Positions 1 to 8,191 of a DNA stretch of 59,965 bases are shown here, piece by piece. The notes under the pieces were generated by a model. It saw nothing but the letters and a program-made list of their open reading frames with translations, made no database searches and had not been told where the DNA came from. Location: NCBI GenBank assembly GCA_030837825.1, contig JAUQYB010000147.1, positions 1 through 59,965 on the forward strand, in the 5' to 3' direction. The translations under genes and the position numbers were made by a program. The DNA is from Albidovulum sp. GTDB lineage: Bacteria; Pseudomonadota; Alphaproteobacteria; Rhodobacterales; Rhodobacteraceae. Positions within the stretch are counted from its first letter, which is position 1. Each line of letters starts with the position of its first letter.

Positions 1-33
1 CTCAGTGCTGCGGAACGGCAGGGCGCCCGCCTC

Positions 34-1209
34 TCAGCCCCAGTCCGCCGGCAGGCGCAGCACGTCCGTCCCCGCGTCGCGCAGTTCGGCCAACGACCGC
101 AGCCCCAGCAGCGCCAGTGTCGCGTCAAGCTCGGCCGCGAGTGCGGCCAGAACCTCCCTGACCCCGGCCTCGCCCGCGGCGGCCGCGCCCCAGACATAGG
201 CGCGGCCCAGAAGGCAGGCAGAGGCGCCCAGCGCCAGCGCCTTTGCCACGTCGCCGCCGCGCCGGATGCCGCCGTCGAACAGCACCTCGATCCGGCCCGC
301 CAGCGCCTGCGCGATCGGCGCCAGCACCGCGATGCTGGAGGGTACGCCATCCAGTTGCCGCCCGCCGTGGTTCGACACCACGATGCCGTCGGCGCCCCGG
401 CCGGCGCATTCCAGCGCATCCTCCGGCGCCTGCACCCCCTTGACGATCAGCCGCCCCCTCCAGCGTTCGCGCAGCCAGGACAGCGCCGGCCCGTCAAGCG
501 CCGGGTCGATCTGCCCCGCCAGAAACCCGGCCTGCGCCAGATAGCCGCGCCCGGCCTCGGCCCAGCCCTCGGCCAGCGCCATGCCGAAGGGATGCGCCCG
601 CGCCATGTCGGCCAGCCAGCGCGGATGGCGGGCGAAATCGGCCAGCATCCGCAGGTCGGGGCGCGCCATCTGCCGCAGGCCGTTGCGGATGTCGCGTTCG
701 CGGATGCCGGACACCGCGGTATCGACGGTGACGAACAGGGTGCCGAACCCGGCGCGCGCCACACGGTCAAGCATCGCCTCGGTGCGATCGCGGTCCTTCA
801 GCATGTAAAGCTGGAAGGCCGCGGCCTCGCCAACCACCGGCGCCAGCGCCTCGGGCCGGGTCACGGCGAAGGACGACAGGCAGGCAGGAATCCCGGCCGC
901 TGCGGCGGCGCGGAAGGCTGCCGCCTCGGCCCCGGCGCGGAACAGGCCGAGCGATCCCACCGGGCCGAGCATCAGCGGCAGCGCGTGCCGGGCGCCGAGG
1001 AAGGTCGCGGACAGATCGCGCAGGGACACGTCGCGCAACACGCGCGGGCGCAGGAGGATGCGGTCGAAATCGGCGGTATTGGCGGCCAGCGTCACTTCGC
1101 CCGAAGCCCCGCCCTCGATATAGTCGGCGAAGATGCGCGGCAGGCGCCGGCGGGCGGCGCGGCGGAAATCCTCGACGCCGGCCATGCGGCGCAACCGGGC
1201 GGCGCGCAT
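34..1209 (-). CDS. FMN-dependent alpha-hydroxy acid dehydrogenase (LldD/glycolate oxidase type)
   Basis: 391 aa, full length for the FMN-dependent 2-hydroxy acid dehydrogenases (L-lactate dehydrogenase, glycolate oxidase, mandelate dehydrogenase), which oxidise L-2-hydroxy acids to 2-oxo acids. Visible family marks are DYIEGGA near the N-terminus (substrate Tyr), FQLYML, the catalytic SNHGGRQLD motif with its His, and DGGIRRG in the FMN-phosphate region. No signal peptide, so probably cytoplasmic or peripheral on the inner membrane. It is the last gene of a four-gene minus-strand run; its ATG shares a base with the stop of the upstream FAD dehydrogenase gene (TGATG). That coupling to a D-lactate-dehydrogenase-like gene, a histidine ammonia-lyase homologue and an aminotransferase suggests a hydroxy acid other than lactate. 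The substrate cannot be read from sequence. Confidence 0.88.
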   Translation of the reverse strand: MRAARLRRMAGVEDFRRAARRRLPRIFADYIEGGASGEVTLAANTADFDRILLRPRVLRDVSLRDLSATFLGARHALPLMLGPVGSLGLFRAGAEAAAFRAAAAAGIPACLSSFAVTRPEALAPVVGEAAAFQLYMLKDRDRTEAMLDRVARAGFGTLFVTVDTAVSGIRERDIRNGLRQMARPDLRMLADFARHPRWLADMARAHPFGMALAEGWAEAGRGYLAQAGFLAGQIDPALDGPALSWLRERWRGRLIVKGVQAPEDALECAGRGADGIVVSNHGGRQLDGVPSSIAVLAPIAQALAGRIEVLFDGGIRRGGDVAKALALGASACLLGRAYVWGAAAAGEAGVREVLAALAAELDATLALLGLRSLAELRDAGTDVLRLPADWG

Positions 1210-2606
1210 CAGTCGCCGGGGCGGCGGTTGCCGGGCGGCAGCATCTTGCCCGGGTTCATGATCCCCCTGGGGTCGAGCGCCGCCTTGACCGCCGCCATCA
1301 CCGCCAGCGCCGGCCCAGCCTCGCGCGCAAGGTACTTCGCCTTGCCCTGCCCGATCCCGTGTTCGCCGGTGCAGGTGCCTTCCATCGACAGCGCCAGGTC
1401 GTTGAGCCAGCCGATGTAGGCATGGGCGGCCTCGCGTTCGGCGGCGCTGTCGGGGTCGATCAGGATCAGGTTGTGGAAGTTGCCGTCGCCGACATGGCCG
1501 GCGATCGGGGCGGTCAGGCCCAGTTCGGCGGCCTTTTCCTGCGCCGCGCCGATGCAGTCGGCCAGGCGGGAAATCGGCACGCAGACATCGGTGGAAATGC
1601 CCTTGCAGCCGGGGCGCAGCGCCAGCACCGCCCAGAACAGGTCATGGCGCGCCTTCCACAGGCGGCCGCGTTCCTGATGGTCGGTGGTGCGGGCATAGCC
1701 GGTGGCACCGAAGCCGGCGGCAATTTCGCCGAAGGCTTCGGCCTGCTCGGCGACGCCCTGAAGGCTGCCGTGGAATTCGGCCAGGATCAGCGGGGTTTCC
1801 GGCAGGTTCTGGCCGGAATAGCGGTTCACGGCCGCCACCGTGACCGCATCCAGCAGCTCGATCCGCGCCATCGGCAGCCCGGCCTGCAAGGTGGCGATCA
1901 CCGCATTGCAGGCATCGGCCACGGTGGGGAAGCTGCACCGCGCCGCCGCCATGCCCTCGGGGATGCCCTGAAGCCGCAGGGTCAGTTCGGTAATGATGCC
2001 AAGCGTGCCTTCCGACCCGATCATCAGCCGCGTCAGGTCGTAGCCCGCAGCGCTTTTGCGGGCACGCCGGCCGGTGCGGATGATGCTGCCATCGGCCATG
2101 ACGGCCTCCAGCGACAGCACCATGTCCTTCATCGTGCCGTAGCGCACCGCCGTGGTGCCCGAGGCGCGGGTCGCCGCCATGCCGCCAAGGCTGGCGTCGG
2201 CACCGGGGTCAAGCGGGAAGAACAGCCCGGTGTCGCGCAGGTGTTCGTTCAGCCGGGTCCGCGTCACCCCGGGCTGGACCACGCAGTCCAGATCCTCGGC
2301 ATGGACGGAAAGGATGCGGTCCATGCGCGTCAGGTCGACCGACAGGCCGCCGAAGGGCGCGTTGACCTGGCCTTCCAGCGAACTGCCGGCGCCGAAGGGG
2401 ATGACCGGCACCCCGGCCTCGGCGCAGAGGGTGACGATGGCCGCGACCTCTTCGGTGGTTTCGGGGAAGACGACGGCATCGGGGGCCTGGGTTTCGATCC
2501 AGGTGGTGGTCGATCCGTGCTGGGCGCGGATCGCGGCGCCGGTCTGGAACCGGTCGCCGAAGCGGTCGCGCAGGGCTTCGGCCAATGCGGCGGGCAGGGC
2601 GGGCAT
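1209..2606 (-). CDS. FAD-binding 2-hydroxy acid dehydrogenase (GlcD / D-lactate dehydrogenase LDHD type)
   Basis: 465 aa. The N-terminal PCMH FAD domain shows IPFGAGSSLEGQ, FPLDPGADASLGGM and IGSEGTLGIITE. The C-terminal cap carries the metal-ligand motifs GHVGDGNFHN and TCTGEHGIGQGK of the VAO-family D-2-hydroxy acid dehydrogenases. Such enzymes oxidise D-lactate, glycolate or D-2-hydroxyglutarate to the oxo acid. It starts 2 bases after the hutH-like stop and overlaps the LldD-type gene, so it is cotranscribed with both. Having one L-specific and one D-specific hydroxy acid dehydrogenase in the same operon suggests a racemic or mixed hydroxy acid is oxidised to one 2-oxo acid, which the HisC-like aminotransferase of the operon could aminate. 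That role is inferred; lactate or glycolate remain possible substrates. Confidence 0.88.
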   Translation of the reverse strand: MPALPAALAEALRDRFGDRFQTGAAIRAQHGSTTTWIETQAPDAVVFPETTEEVAAIVTLCAEAGVPVIPFGAGSSLEGQVNAPFGGLSVDLTRMDRILSVHAEDLDCVVQPGVTRTRLNEHLRDTGLFFPLDPGADASLGGMAATRASGTTAVRYGTMKDMVLSLEAVMADGSIIRTGRRARKSAAGYDLTRLMIGSEGTLGIITELTLRLQGIPEGMAAARCSFPTVADACNAVIATLQAGLPMARIELLDAVTVAAVNRYSGQNLPETPLILAEFHGSLQGVAEQAEAFGEIAAGFGATGYARTTDHQERGRLWKARHDLFWAVLALRPGCKGISTDVCVPISRLADCIGAAQEKAAELGLTAPIAGHVGDGNFHNLILIDPDSAAEREAAHAYIGWLNDLALSMEGTCTGEHGIGQGKAKYLAREAGPALAVMAAVKAALDPRGIMNPGKMLPPGNRRPGD

Positions 2607-2608
2607 CG

Positions 2609-4258
2609 TCAGGCCAATGCCGCCTGCGCCGCGCCAAGCACCGCGCCGGAATGAACCATGTCGGTCACGGCATGAAGGCGCGGATACAGCACCACATCGC
2701 GCGCCAGATGGTCGATCGGGCGGCCATCGGTGGCGGCGCTGGCGCGCAGCAGGTCCAGAACCGCACGGCTGGCCGGCGACAGCACCTCGCGGCCCGCGCC
2801 GCGTTCGGCCAGCCGCAGTTCAAGCGCCTGGGCGGCCATCAGCACCTCGATCCCCACGACATTCTCGATGTTCTTGACGATCTGGCGGGCATGGCGGCCG
2901 GCGTTGTTGGCCATCGAGACGTGATCCTCCTGGTTCGAGCAGGTGGGAATCGAATCCACGCTGTCGGGGTGGGCCAGCGTCTTGCAGTCCGACACCAGCG
3001 CCGCCGCCAGATACTGCGGCAGCATGTAACCGCAGTCCATGCCCACATGTTCGCTTGCCACCAGCATGTCGGGCAGGCCGCGGTTCAGCGTGCCATCGTT
3101 CAGCCGGAACAGCCGGCGTTCGGCGATATTGCCGATCTCGGTCACGGCGATCGACAGGAAATCGGCGGCGAAGGCCACGTATTCGGCATGGAAGTTGCCG
3201 CCCGATACCGCCTTCAGGCTGCGCCCCGGCAGGCCGTCGGCGAAGATCAGCGGGTTGTCGGTGGCGGCGTTGATCTCGGTCTCGATGATGCCGCGGATGA
3301 ACTTGAGCGTATCGCGCACCGGCCCCAGAACCTGCGGCACGCAGCGCAGCGAATAGGCATCCTGGGGCGGTTGGCGCTGCGGGTCGCGGCCAATACCGCC
3401 GTCGATCAGCGCGCTGCCCTGAAGCAGCCGGCGGATGTTGGCGGCGCATTCGATCTGGCCGGGGTGGCCGCGCGCCTCGTGCAGGTCGGGGATGAAGGCG
3501 TCGCCGAAACCCATCAGCGCCTCGATCGACATCGCCGCGGCGACCTCGGCGGTGGCCAGCAGGGTTTCGGCGTCGGCCAGCGCCAGCGCCGTCTGCGCGG
3601 TGGAAAACGAGGTGCCGTTCAGCAGCGCCAGCCCTTCCTTCGGGCCCAGCACCAGCCGGTCGATCCCGGCCGCAGCCATCGCCGCGACCCCGCTCATGCG
3701 ACGACCCTGATAGCTGGCCTCGCCCGAGTCGATCTCGGCCTCGCCGCCCTCGTCGCGCGACATGACCAGCGCCATGTGTGCCAGCGGAATCAGGTCGCCG
3801 CTGGCGCCGAGCGAGCCGTATTCCGGCACCACCGGCACCACGCCGCGGTCAAGCATGGCAAGGATCGTCTCCAGCACCTCGGCGCGCACCGCCGAATAGC
3901 CGCGCGCCAGGCTGGCGGCGCGGATCACCATCGCGGCGCGCACCACCTCCTCGTCAAGCTGGCGCCCGACGCCGGCGGCGTTCGACACCACCAGCCGCCG
4001 CGACAGGTCACGCGCCTGGGCCGAGGTGCGGAACGCCTGCCGCCCGGACAGCGAACCGAAGCCGGTGTTGATCGAATAGATCGCCTGGGTGGGTTCGCCC
4101 CGGTCCATCTGCGCCGACAGCGCCGCCACCCAGGCCTCGCTGACCCGCATGGCGGCGCGGGCGGCATCGGAAAGCGCCAGAGGACAGCCGGCACGGGTCA
4201 CGGCGACGAGGTCGTCGAGTGTGACCGGCCTCTCACCCAGGATCACGGCATTCTGCAT
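2609..4258 (-). CDS. hutH: histidine ammonia-lyase family protein, active-site variant
   Basis: 549 aa MIO-cofactor ammonia-lyase. The self-cyclising Ala-Ser-Gly lies at residues 152-154 in GSLGASGDLIPLAHM. Catalytic positions known from Pseudomonas putida HutH are retained: Tyr61 (IYSINTGFG), Asn214 (LLNGT), Tyr302 and Arg305 (AYSLRC), Phe356 (GGNFHAE) and Glu444 (NQEDHVSM). The residue matching His83 of P. putida HutH, in the normal SHAAG motif, is Asn93 here (SNAAG). His83 lies close to the imidazole ring, so the expected elimination of ammonia from L-histidine to give urocanate may apply to a related imidazole amino acid instead. The protein is about 40 residues longer than typical HutH. 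An AAGGAAG Shine-Dalgarno supports the start. Second gene of the minus-strand operon, 26 bases after the aminotransferase. Confidence 0.88.
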   Translation of the reverse strand: MQNAVILGERPVTLDDLVAVTRAGCPLALSDAARAAMRVSEAWVAALSAQMDRGEPTQAIYSINTGFGSLSGRQAFRTSAQARDLSRRLVVSNAAGVGRQLDEEVVRAAMVIRAASLARGYSAVRAEVLETILAMLDRGVVPVVPEYGSLGASGDLIPLAHMALVMSRDEGGEAEIDSGEASYQGRRMSGVAAMAAAGIDRLVLGPKEGLALLNGTSFSTAQTALALADAETLLATAEVAAAMSIEALMGFGDAFIPDLHEARGHPGQIECAANIRRLLQGSALIDGGIGRDPQRQPPQDAYSLRCVPQVLGPVRDTLKFIRGIIETEINAATDNPLIFADGLPGRSLKAVSGGNFHAEYVAFAADFLSIAVTEIGNIAERRLFRLNDGTLNRGLPDMLVASEHVGMDCGYMLPQYLAAALVSDCKTLAHPDSVDSIPTCSNQEDHVSMANNAGRHARQIVKNIENVVGIEVLMAAQALELRLAERGAGREVLSPASRAVLDLLRASAATDGRPIDHLARDVVLYPRLHAVTDMVHSGAVLGAAQAALA

Positions 4259-4284
4259 TAGCGTCTTCCTTGTCGCAGGAGGGA

Positions 4285-5361
4285 TCAGCCACGCCAGGTG
4301 CGGGCGGCAGCGAAAACGGCGTCGGTGTCGGCAGGGGTGCCGGTGGTGATGCGGACGCCTTCGCCCTGAAAGCAGCGGACGGCGATCGAGGCGCGGGCGA
4401 AATGGTCGGTCAGCGGCCGGGCATCGTCGCCCACCGGCAGCCAGACGAAGTTGGCGCGTGACCGCGCGACCGGCAGGCCGAGCGCGCTGAGCCCTTCGGC
4501 CATCCGGGCGCGCTCAACGGCGTTACGGCCAACCCGCGCCGCCACCGCGCCGGGATCGGCAAGTGCCGCCAGCGCCAGCGCGACGCAGGGGCCGGGCAGC
4601 GGGAAGGGCGGGGCGACGGCCTGCACTGCGGCGACGATCCGGGCCGAGGCGAGGCAGTAGCCGACCCGCGCGCCGGCAAGACCCCAGGCCTTGGAGAAGG
4701 TGCGCAGGACCGCGAGGTTCGGGTGGCGGGCCAGGCGGCGCGCCGGCCGGGCGGCCACCGTCGCAGCGTTACCCGCGTAGTCGGCATAGGCCTCGTCGAG
4801 GATGACCAGGCGGTCTCCCGGAATCTGGTCCAGCAGCCCGTCAATCGCATCATCGTCCAGCGCGGTCCCGGTCGGGTTGTTGGGATTGCAGATCAGCACG
4901 ACGCGGCAACGCGGACCGACCGCGGCACGGATCGCCACCGGATCGGCGGTGTGGGTGGCGTCGAGCGGAACCTCCACGAGGCGCGCACCCGACAGGCCGG
5001 CGATGATCGGATAGGCCTCATAGGACCGCCAGGGCGTGACGATTTCGTCGCCCGGATCGCAGGCGGCGCGGATCAGTTGATCGAGCAGCACGACCGAGCC
5101 CGCGGCGACCGCAACGCAGTCGGATCCAAGTCCGTGGTGCCGCGAGAGCGCGGCAGCCAGCGTTTCCCCGCGCAGGTCCGGATAGCGGTGAATGGCGTCT
5201 GCCGCCTGCCATGCGCCGCTGCCGCCCGCGTCCGGCGCCTCGTTCGAGCCGAGCCTGTGGCGGAAGGGAATGGTTTGGCCCGCGCGCCCCCGGCCATAGC
5301 CCGGCAGCGTGTCAAGGCGCTGGCTCGGGCGCCATTCCGCAGCGGGCCGGGCAATTTCCAT
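4285..5361 (-). CDS. HisC-like PLP aminotransferase in the hut operon
   Basis: 358 aa, fold-type I class I/II aminotransferase resembling histidinol-phosphate aminotransferase. The PLP lysine lies in TFSKAWGLAGARVGY; CNPNNPTG and LDEAYADY are the cofactor-binding motifs. I use the ATG at 5361 (protein starts MEIARP) because AGGAG stands 8 bases before it; an upstream in-frame ATG at 5412 has no such site and would run through the candidate operator. Promoter-proximal gene of the operon with the ammonia-lyase and two hydroxy acid dehydrogenases. Its position makes a biosynthetic HisC role unlikely. An inferred role is interconverting imidazolepyruvate (or an analogue) and histidine (or an analogue). 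Confidence 0.82.
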   Translation of the reverse strand: MEIARPAAEWRPSQRLDTLPGYGRGRAGQTIPFRHRLGSNEAPDAGGSGAWQAADAIHRYPDLRGETLAAALSRHHGLGSDCVAVAAGSVVLLDQLIRAACDPGDEIVTPWRSYEAYPIIAGLSGARLVEVPLDATHTADPVAIRAAVGPRCRVVLICNPNNPTGTALDDDAIDGLLDQIPGDRLVILDEAYADYAGNAATVAARPARRLARHPNLAVLRTFSKAWGLAGARVGYCLASARIVAAVQAVAPPFPLPGPCVALALAALADPGAVAARVGRNAVERARMAEGLSALGLPVARSRANFVWLPVGDDARPLTDHFARASIAVRCFQGEGVRITTGTPADTDAVFAAARTWRG

Positions 5362-5385
5362 GCTGACGACTCCTAGATTGCATAA

Positions 5386-5407
5386 AGTTGTATAGTCATT
5401 TGTAGCA
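5386..5407. promoter_or_regulatory. candidate HutC half-operator before the aminotransferase operon
   Basis: TTGTATAGTCAT occurs about 25-40 bases upstream of the aminotransferase start, inside the 150-base gap after hutC. It matches one arm of the TTGTATATACAA-like operator described for HutC regulators. A similar full core stands in front of hutU. This suggests the minus-strand operon has its own HutC-controlled promoter. The second arm is imperfect, so confidence is moderate. Confidence 0.4.
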
Positions 5408-5511
5408 TTCAAGCCGAGGCCGCAGTTGTCAAGACGATTTCGGCACGGCCTCCGGGGGCCGGGCCGGGGGTGTTCGCGGTGGATTTTCGGTGCCGCGGCC
5501 CCGCGCCCGAT

Positions 5512-6285
5512 CTAGCGCGCCACGACCATCCGTCCGGCCATGCTGAAGCGCGAGCCGGGGTGGTAGAGCCGTGCGCTGGTGGCGACCATCCCGCGCGACC
5601 ATGTGCGCCGGCGCAGAAGCAGCACCGGGTCGCCCGGCGCCATCACCAGCAGTTCGCGGCTGCGCTCGTCGGCGGGCACCGCCTGGATGATGTGCTCCAC
5701 TTCTTCCAGCGGGCCTGTGGCCATCAGATGCTGATGCGGCGTTATCTGGGTATAGTCCTGCTCCAGGAAGTCGGGCGAGAAGCGCGGGTTGACGAAGCGG
5801 TCCTCGATCTGCAGCGGGCGCCCGTTTTCGCGGTGCAACAGCACCGAATGATACAGTTCGGAACCGGGCGCGACATTCATCTCGGTCGCCAGCCCCATGT
5901 CGCAATGCACCCGCTCGAGCGAGATCACGTCGGTCGTGTGACGGTTTCCCCGCTCCTCGATCTCGGAATGGATGTTGCGAAGTTCCAGAAACGTCGACTG
6001 TCGCCGCCGGGCAGCGACGAAGGTGCCTGCGCCTTGCCGGCGCACGAGGACGCCTTCGACCGCCAGATCCCTGAGCGCGATGTGAATGGTCATGCGCGAT
6101 GCGTCGAACTGATCGGCAAGCTGCGACTCGGAGGGGATGCGGTCACCCTCGCGCCACTCGCCCGAGTCGATCTTTTCAAGAACGTGGGCGCGCACCTGCT
6201 GGCCCAGTGACAGGCCGATGCCATCGGAGGATTCGGACTCCAGCGGGAGTCGTTTTGCTTTCGGGTTCATGCCATCAACACCCAT
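5512..6285 (-). CDS. hutC: GntR/HutC-family transcriptional regulator
   Basis: 257 aa. An N-terminal winged-helix GntR domain (about residues 25-95, with GDRIPSESQLADQF and SRMTIHIALRDLAVEG) is followed by a UTRA ligand-binding domain (about residues 115-250, with FLEQDYTQITPHQHL). HutC proteins repress hut genes and are released by urocanate. The gene lies between the minus-strand aminotransferase/hutH operon and the divergent hutU operon, the usual place for the local repressor. ATG codons at 6285 and 6270 are both possible; neither has a strong ribosome-binding site. A TGTATA-containing sequence just upstream suggests autoregulation. If the enzymes act on a modified imidazole compound, the UTRA ligand may differ from urocanate. 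Confidence 0.9.
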   Translation of the reverse strand: MGVDGMNPKAKRLPLESESSDGIGLSLGQQVRAHVLEKIDSGEWREGDRIPSESQLADQFDASRMTIHIALRDLAVEGVLVRRQGAGTFVAARRRQSTFLELRNIHSEIEERGNRHTTDVISLERVHCDMGLATEMNVAPGSELYHSVLLHRENGRPLQIEDRFVNPRFSPDFLEQDYTQITPHQHLMATGPLEEVEHIIQAVPADERSRELLVMAPGDPVLLLRRRTWSRGMVATSARLYHPGSRFSMAGRMVVAR

Positions 6286-6292
6286 GCGGATT

Positions 6293-6313
6293 GCTGTATA
6301 GACTATAGCAGTG
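6293..6313. promoter_or_regulatory. candidate HutC box upstream of hutC
   Basis: CTGTATAGACTATAGCAG lies directly upstream of hutC. It has a TGTATA core and partial dyad symmetry like the other two boxes in this locus. It probably serves autoregulation of hutC, and perhaps the divergent hutU promoter about 80 bases away. Assignment rests on similarity to the other boxes only. Confidence 0.35.
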
Positions 6314-6367
6314 CTGCCTTGGTCGCCAGCCCGTTATGACAGCAATCCGATCCCGGTTTGCGGGCTC

Positions 6368-6396
6368 TTGACAAGCCTTCCGACTTGTATTGTATT
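6368..6396 (+). promoter_or_regulatory. sigma70-type promoter of the hutU operon
   Basis: A perfect TTGACA (6368-6373) is followed after 17 bases by TGTATT (6391-6396), four of six matches to TATAAT. The predicted start is near 6403, inside the adjacent HutC box, a geometry expected for repression by steric hindrance. It reads towards hutU, about 60 bases downstream. Confidence 0.6.
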
Positions 6397-6399
6397 TAG

Positions 6400-6410
6400 T
6401 TGTATATACG
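6400..6410. promoter_or_regulatory. HutC operator core
   Basis: TTGTATATACG contains the perfect palindrome GTATATAC and closely resembles the TTGTATATACAA-type operator known for HutC. It covers the predicted transcription start of hutU. Two further TTGTAT/TGTATT half-sites stand immediately upstream (6386-6396). Confidence 0.6.
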
Positions 6411-6456
6411 TTTAAGACATCCCCCAACTCGCATGTTCCAACCAATGAGGACACCA

Positions 6457-8175
6457 ATGGGCAAACCCGAGATCCTGTATTCCGTCCGCGCGATGGGCGG
6501 CAACAACCTGCGCTGCAAGGGCTGGAAGCAGGAAACCATCCTGCGGATGCTCGAGAACAACATGGAAAACGCCGAGCACCCGGAAGAGCTGGTGATCTAC
6601 GGCGGGATCGGCAAATGCGCCCGCAACTGGGAAAGCTACCACGCCATCGTCAAGTCGCTGGAAGAGCTTGAGAACGACGAGACGCTGGTGGTGCAGTCGG
6701 GGATGCCGGTGGCGATCTTCCGCACCAGCACGCTGGCGCCGCGGGTGGTGATGGCGACCACCAACATCATGAAGGCCACCTGGCCGATCTTCTACGACCT
6801 TCAGGACAAGAACCTGACCATCTATGCCCAGTATACCGCCGCGCCGTGGGAATACATCGGCACCCAGGGCGTGATCCAGGGCACCTTCCAGACGCTTGTG
6901 GCGATCCGCGACCAGAAGTTCGGCGGCGATCTGAAGGGCCGCATCCTGCTGACCGCCGGCATGGGCGGCATGGGCGGCAACCAGACCCGGGCAATGGCGA
7001 TGCTGGGCGGCGTCTGCATCTGCGCCGACGTGGACGAGAAGGTGATGCAGCACCGTCTGGAAGTCGGCTATTGCGACGAGATCTGTCATGACTTCGACGA
7101 GGCGGTGGCCAAGGCCAAGGCGGCGGCGGCGGCCGGAAGGCCGCTGGGGATCGCGCTGTTCGGCAACGCGGTCGAGGTGCTGCGCAAGGCGAAGCAGACG
7201 GGCTTCACCCCCGACATCATCACCGACATGACCCCGGCGCACGACCCCTTGTCCTACGTCCCCGAGGGGCTGACGGTCGACGAAGCGCGCGACCTGCGCC
7301 GCGAGGACCGCGACCGCTACTTCAAGCTCGCCGGCAAGTCGATGATCGACCATCTGACGCTGATGAACGAATTCCACGACCGCGGCGTGCAGGTGTTCGA
7401 ATACGGCAACAGCCTGCGCAAGGAAGCGCGCGACGCCGGGATGCCGGTCGACAAGGCGATGCAGATCCCGGGCTTCGTCGCCGCCTATATCCGGCCCCTG
7501 TTCTGCGAAGGCCGCGGGCCGTTCCGCTGGACCTGCATCTCGCGCGATCCCGAAGACCTGCGCAAGCTTGACGACGTGGTCGAAGAGATGTTCGCCGATG
7601 ACGACCTGGTGCGCGGCTGGATCCAGCTTGCCCGCAAGCACATCCCGATCGAGGGCCTGCCGGCGCGCATCTGCTATCTGGGCTTCGGCCAGCGCAAGGC
7701 ATTCGGGATGCGGGTGAACGAGATGGTGCGCTCGGGCGAACTCAAGGGCCCGGTGGCCTTCTCGCGCGACAACCTCGACTCGGGCTCGATCGTCAACCCG
7801 ACCTTCGAATCCGAGCGGATGCTTGACGGTTCGGACCTGATTTCCGACTGGCCCTATCTGAACGCGCTTCTGAACACCGCCGCCGGGGCCGATCTGGTGG
7901 CGATCCAGGAGAACTATTCGATGGGAGAGGCGGTGCATACCGGCGTCACCATGATCGCCGACGGTTCGGCCGAGGCCGATGTGCGGCTGGCGGCCTGCCT
8001 GACCACCGACTCGGGCATCGGCGTGGTGCGCCATGCCCAGGCCGGCTACGACATCGCGCGCAAGGCGGCGGCGGAACGCTTCGCCAAGGACGGGGTGCAG
8101 GTGCCGCTGTGGTGGACGCGCGAGGCAACCTTCGGACCCGAGGATTCGAAGGCACCGCGCAAGAAGACCAAGTAG
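6457..8175 (+). CDS. hutU: urocanate hydratase family protein, divergent
   Basis: 572 aa from the ATG at 6457, chosen because GAGG stands just before it; upstream in-frame ATGs would run into the promoter. Urocanase adds water to urocanate using tightly bound NAD+, giving imidazolonepropionate. Family features are LRCKGWKQE, YGGIGKCARNWE, the NAD-binding GMGGMG at residues 168-173, AYIRPLFCEGRGPFRW and GLPARICYLG with the conserved Cys. The normally invariant glycine-rich segment HHGGGVGMG after LLNTASGA is replaced by QENYSMGEAVHTG (residues 484-496), and the Ala-Gln-Pro after GMGG is Asn-Gln-Thr. These changes put it in a divergent branch, perhaps acting on a substituted urocanate. First gene of a five-gene plus-strand operon. 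Confidence 0.85.
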   Translation: MGKPEILYSVRAMGGNNLRCKGWKQETILRMLENNMENAEHPEELVIYGGIGKCARNWESYHAIVKSLEELENDETLVVQSGMPVAIFRTSTLAPRVVMATTNIMKATWPIFYDLQDKNLTIYAQYTAAPWEYIGTQGVIQGTFQTLVAIRDQKFGGDLKGRILLTAGMGGMGGNQTRAMAMLGGVCICADVDEKVMQHRLEVGYCDEICHDFDEAVAKAKAAAAAGRPLGIALFGNAVEVLRKAKQTGFTPDIITDMTPAHDPLSYVPEGLTVDEARDLRREDRDRYFKLAGKSMIDHLTLMNEFHDRGVQVFEYGNSLRKEARDAGMPVDKAMQIPGFVAAYIRPLFCEGRGPFRWTCISRDPEDLRKLDDVVEEMFADDDLVRGWIQLARKHIPIEGLPARICYLGFGQRKAFGMRVNEMVRSGELKGPVAFSRDNLDSGSIVNPTFESERMLDGSDLISDWPYLNALLNTAAGADLVAIQENYSMGEAVHTGVTMIADGSAEADVRLAACLTTDSGIGVVRHAQAGYDIARKAAAERFAKDGVQVPLWWTREATFGPEDSKAPRKKTK

Positions 8176-8191
8176 GATGGGGGGCACCGGC

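Noticed and set aside
1..33. Possible end of another gene at the left edge
   Set aside because: 33 bases are too few to support any call.
4285..5361. Biosynthetic hisC
   Set aside because: The sequence resembles HisC, but the operon is catabolic, controlled by a HutC-like site, and no other his biosynthesis gene is present.
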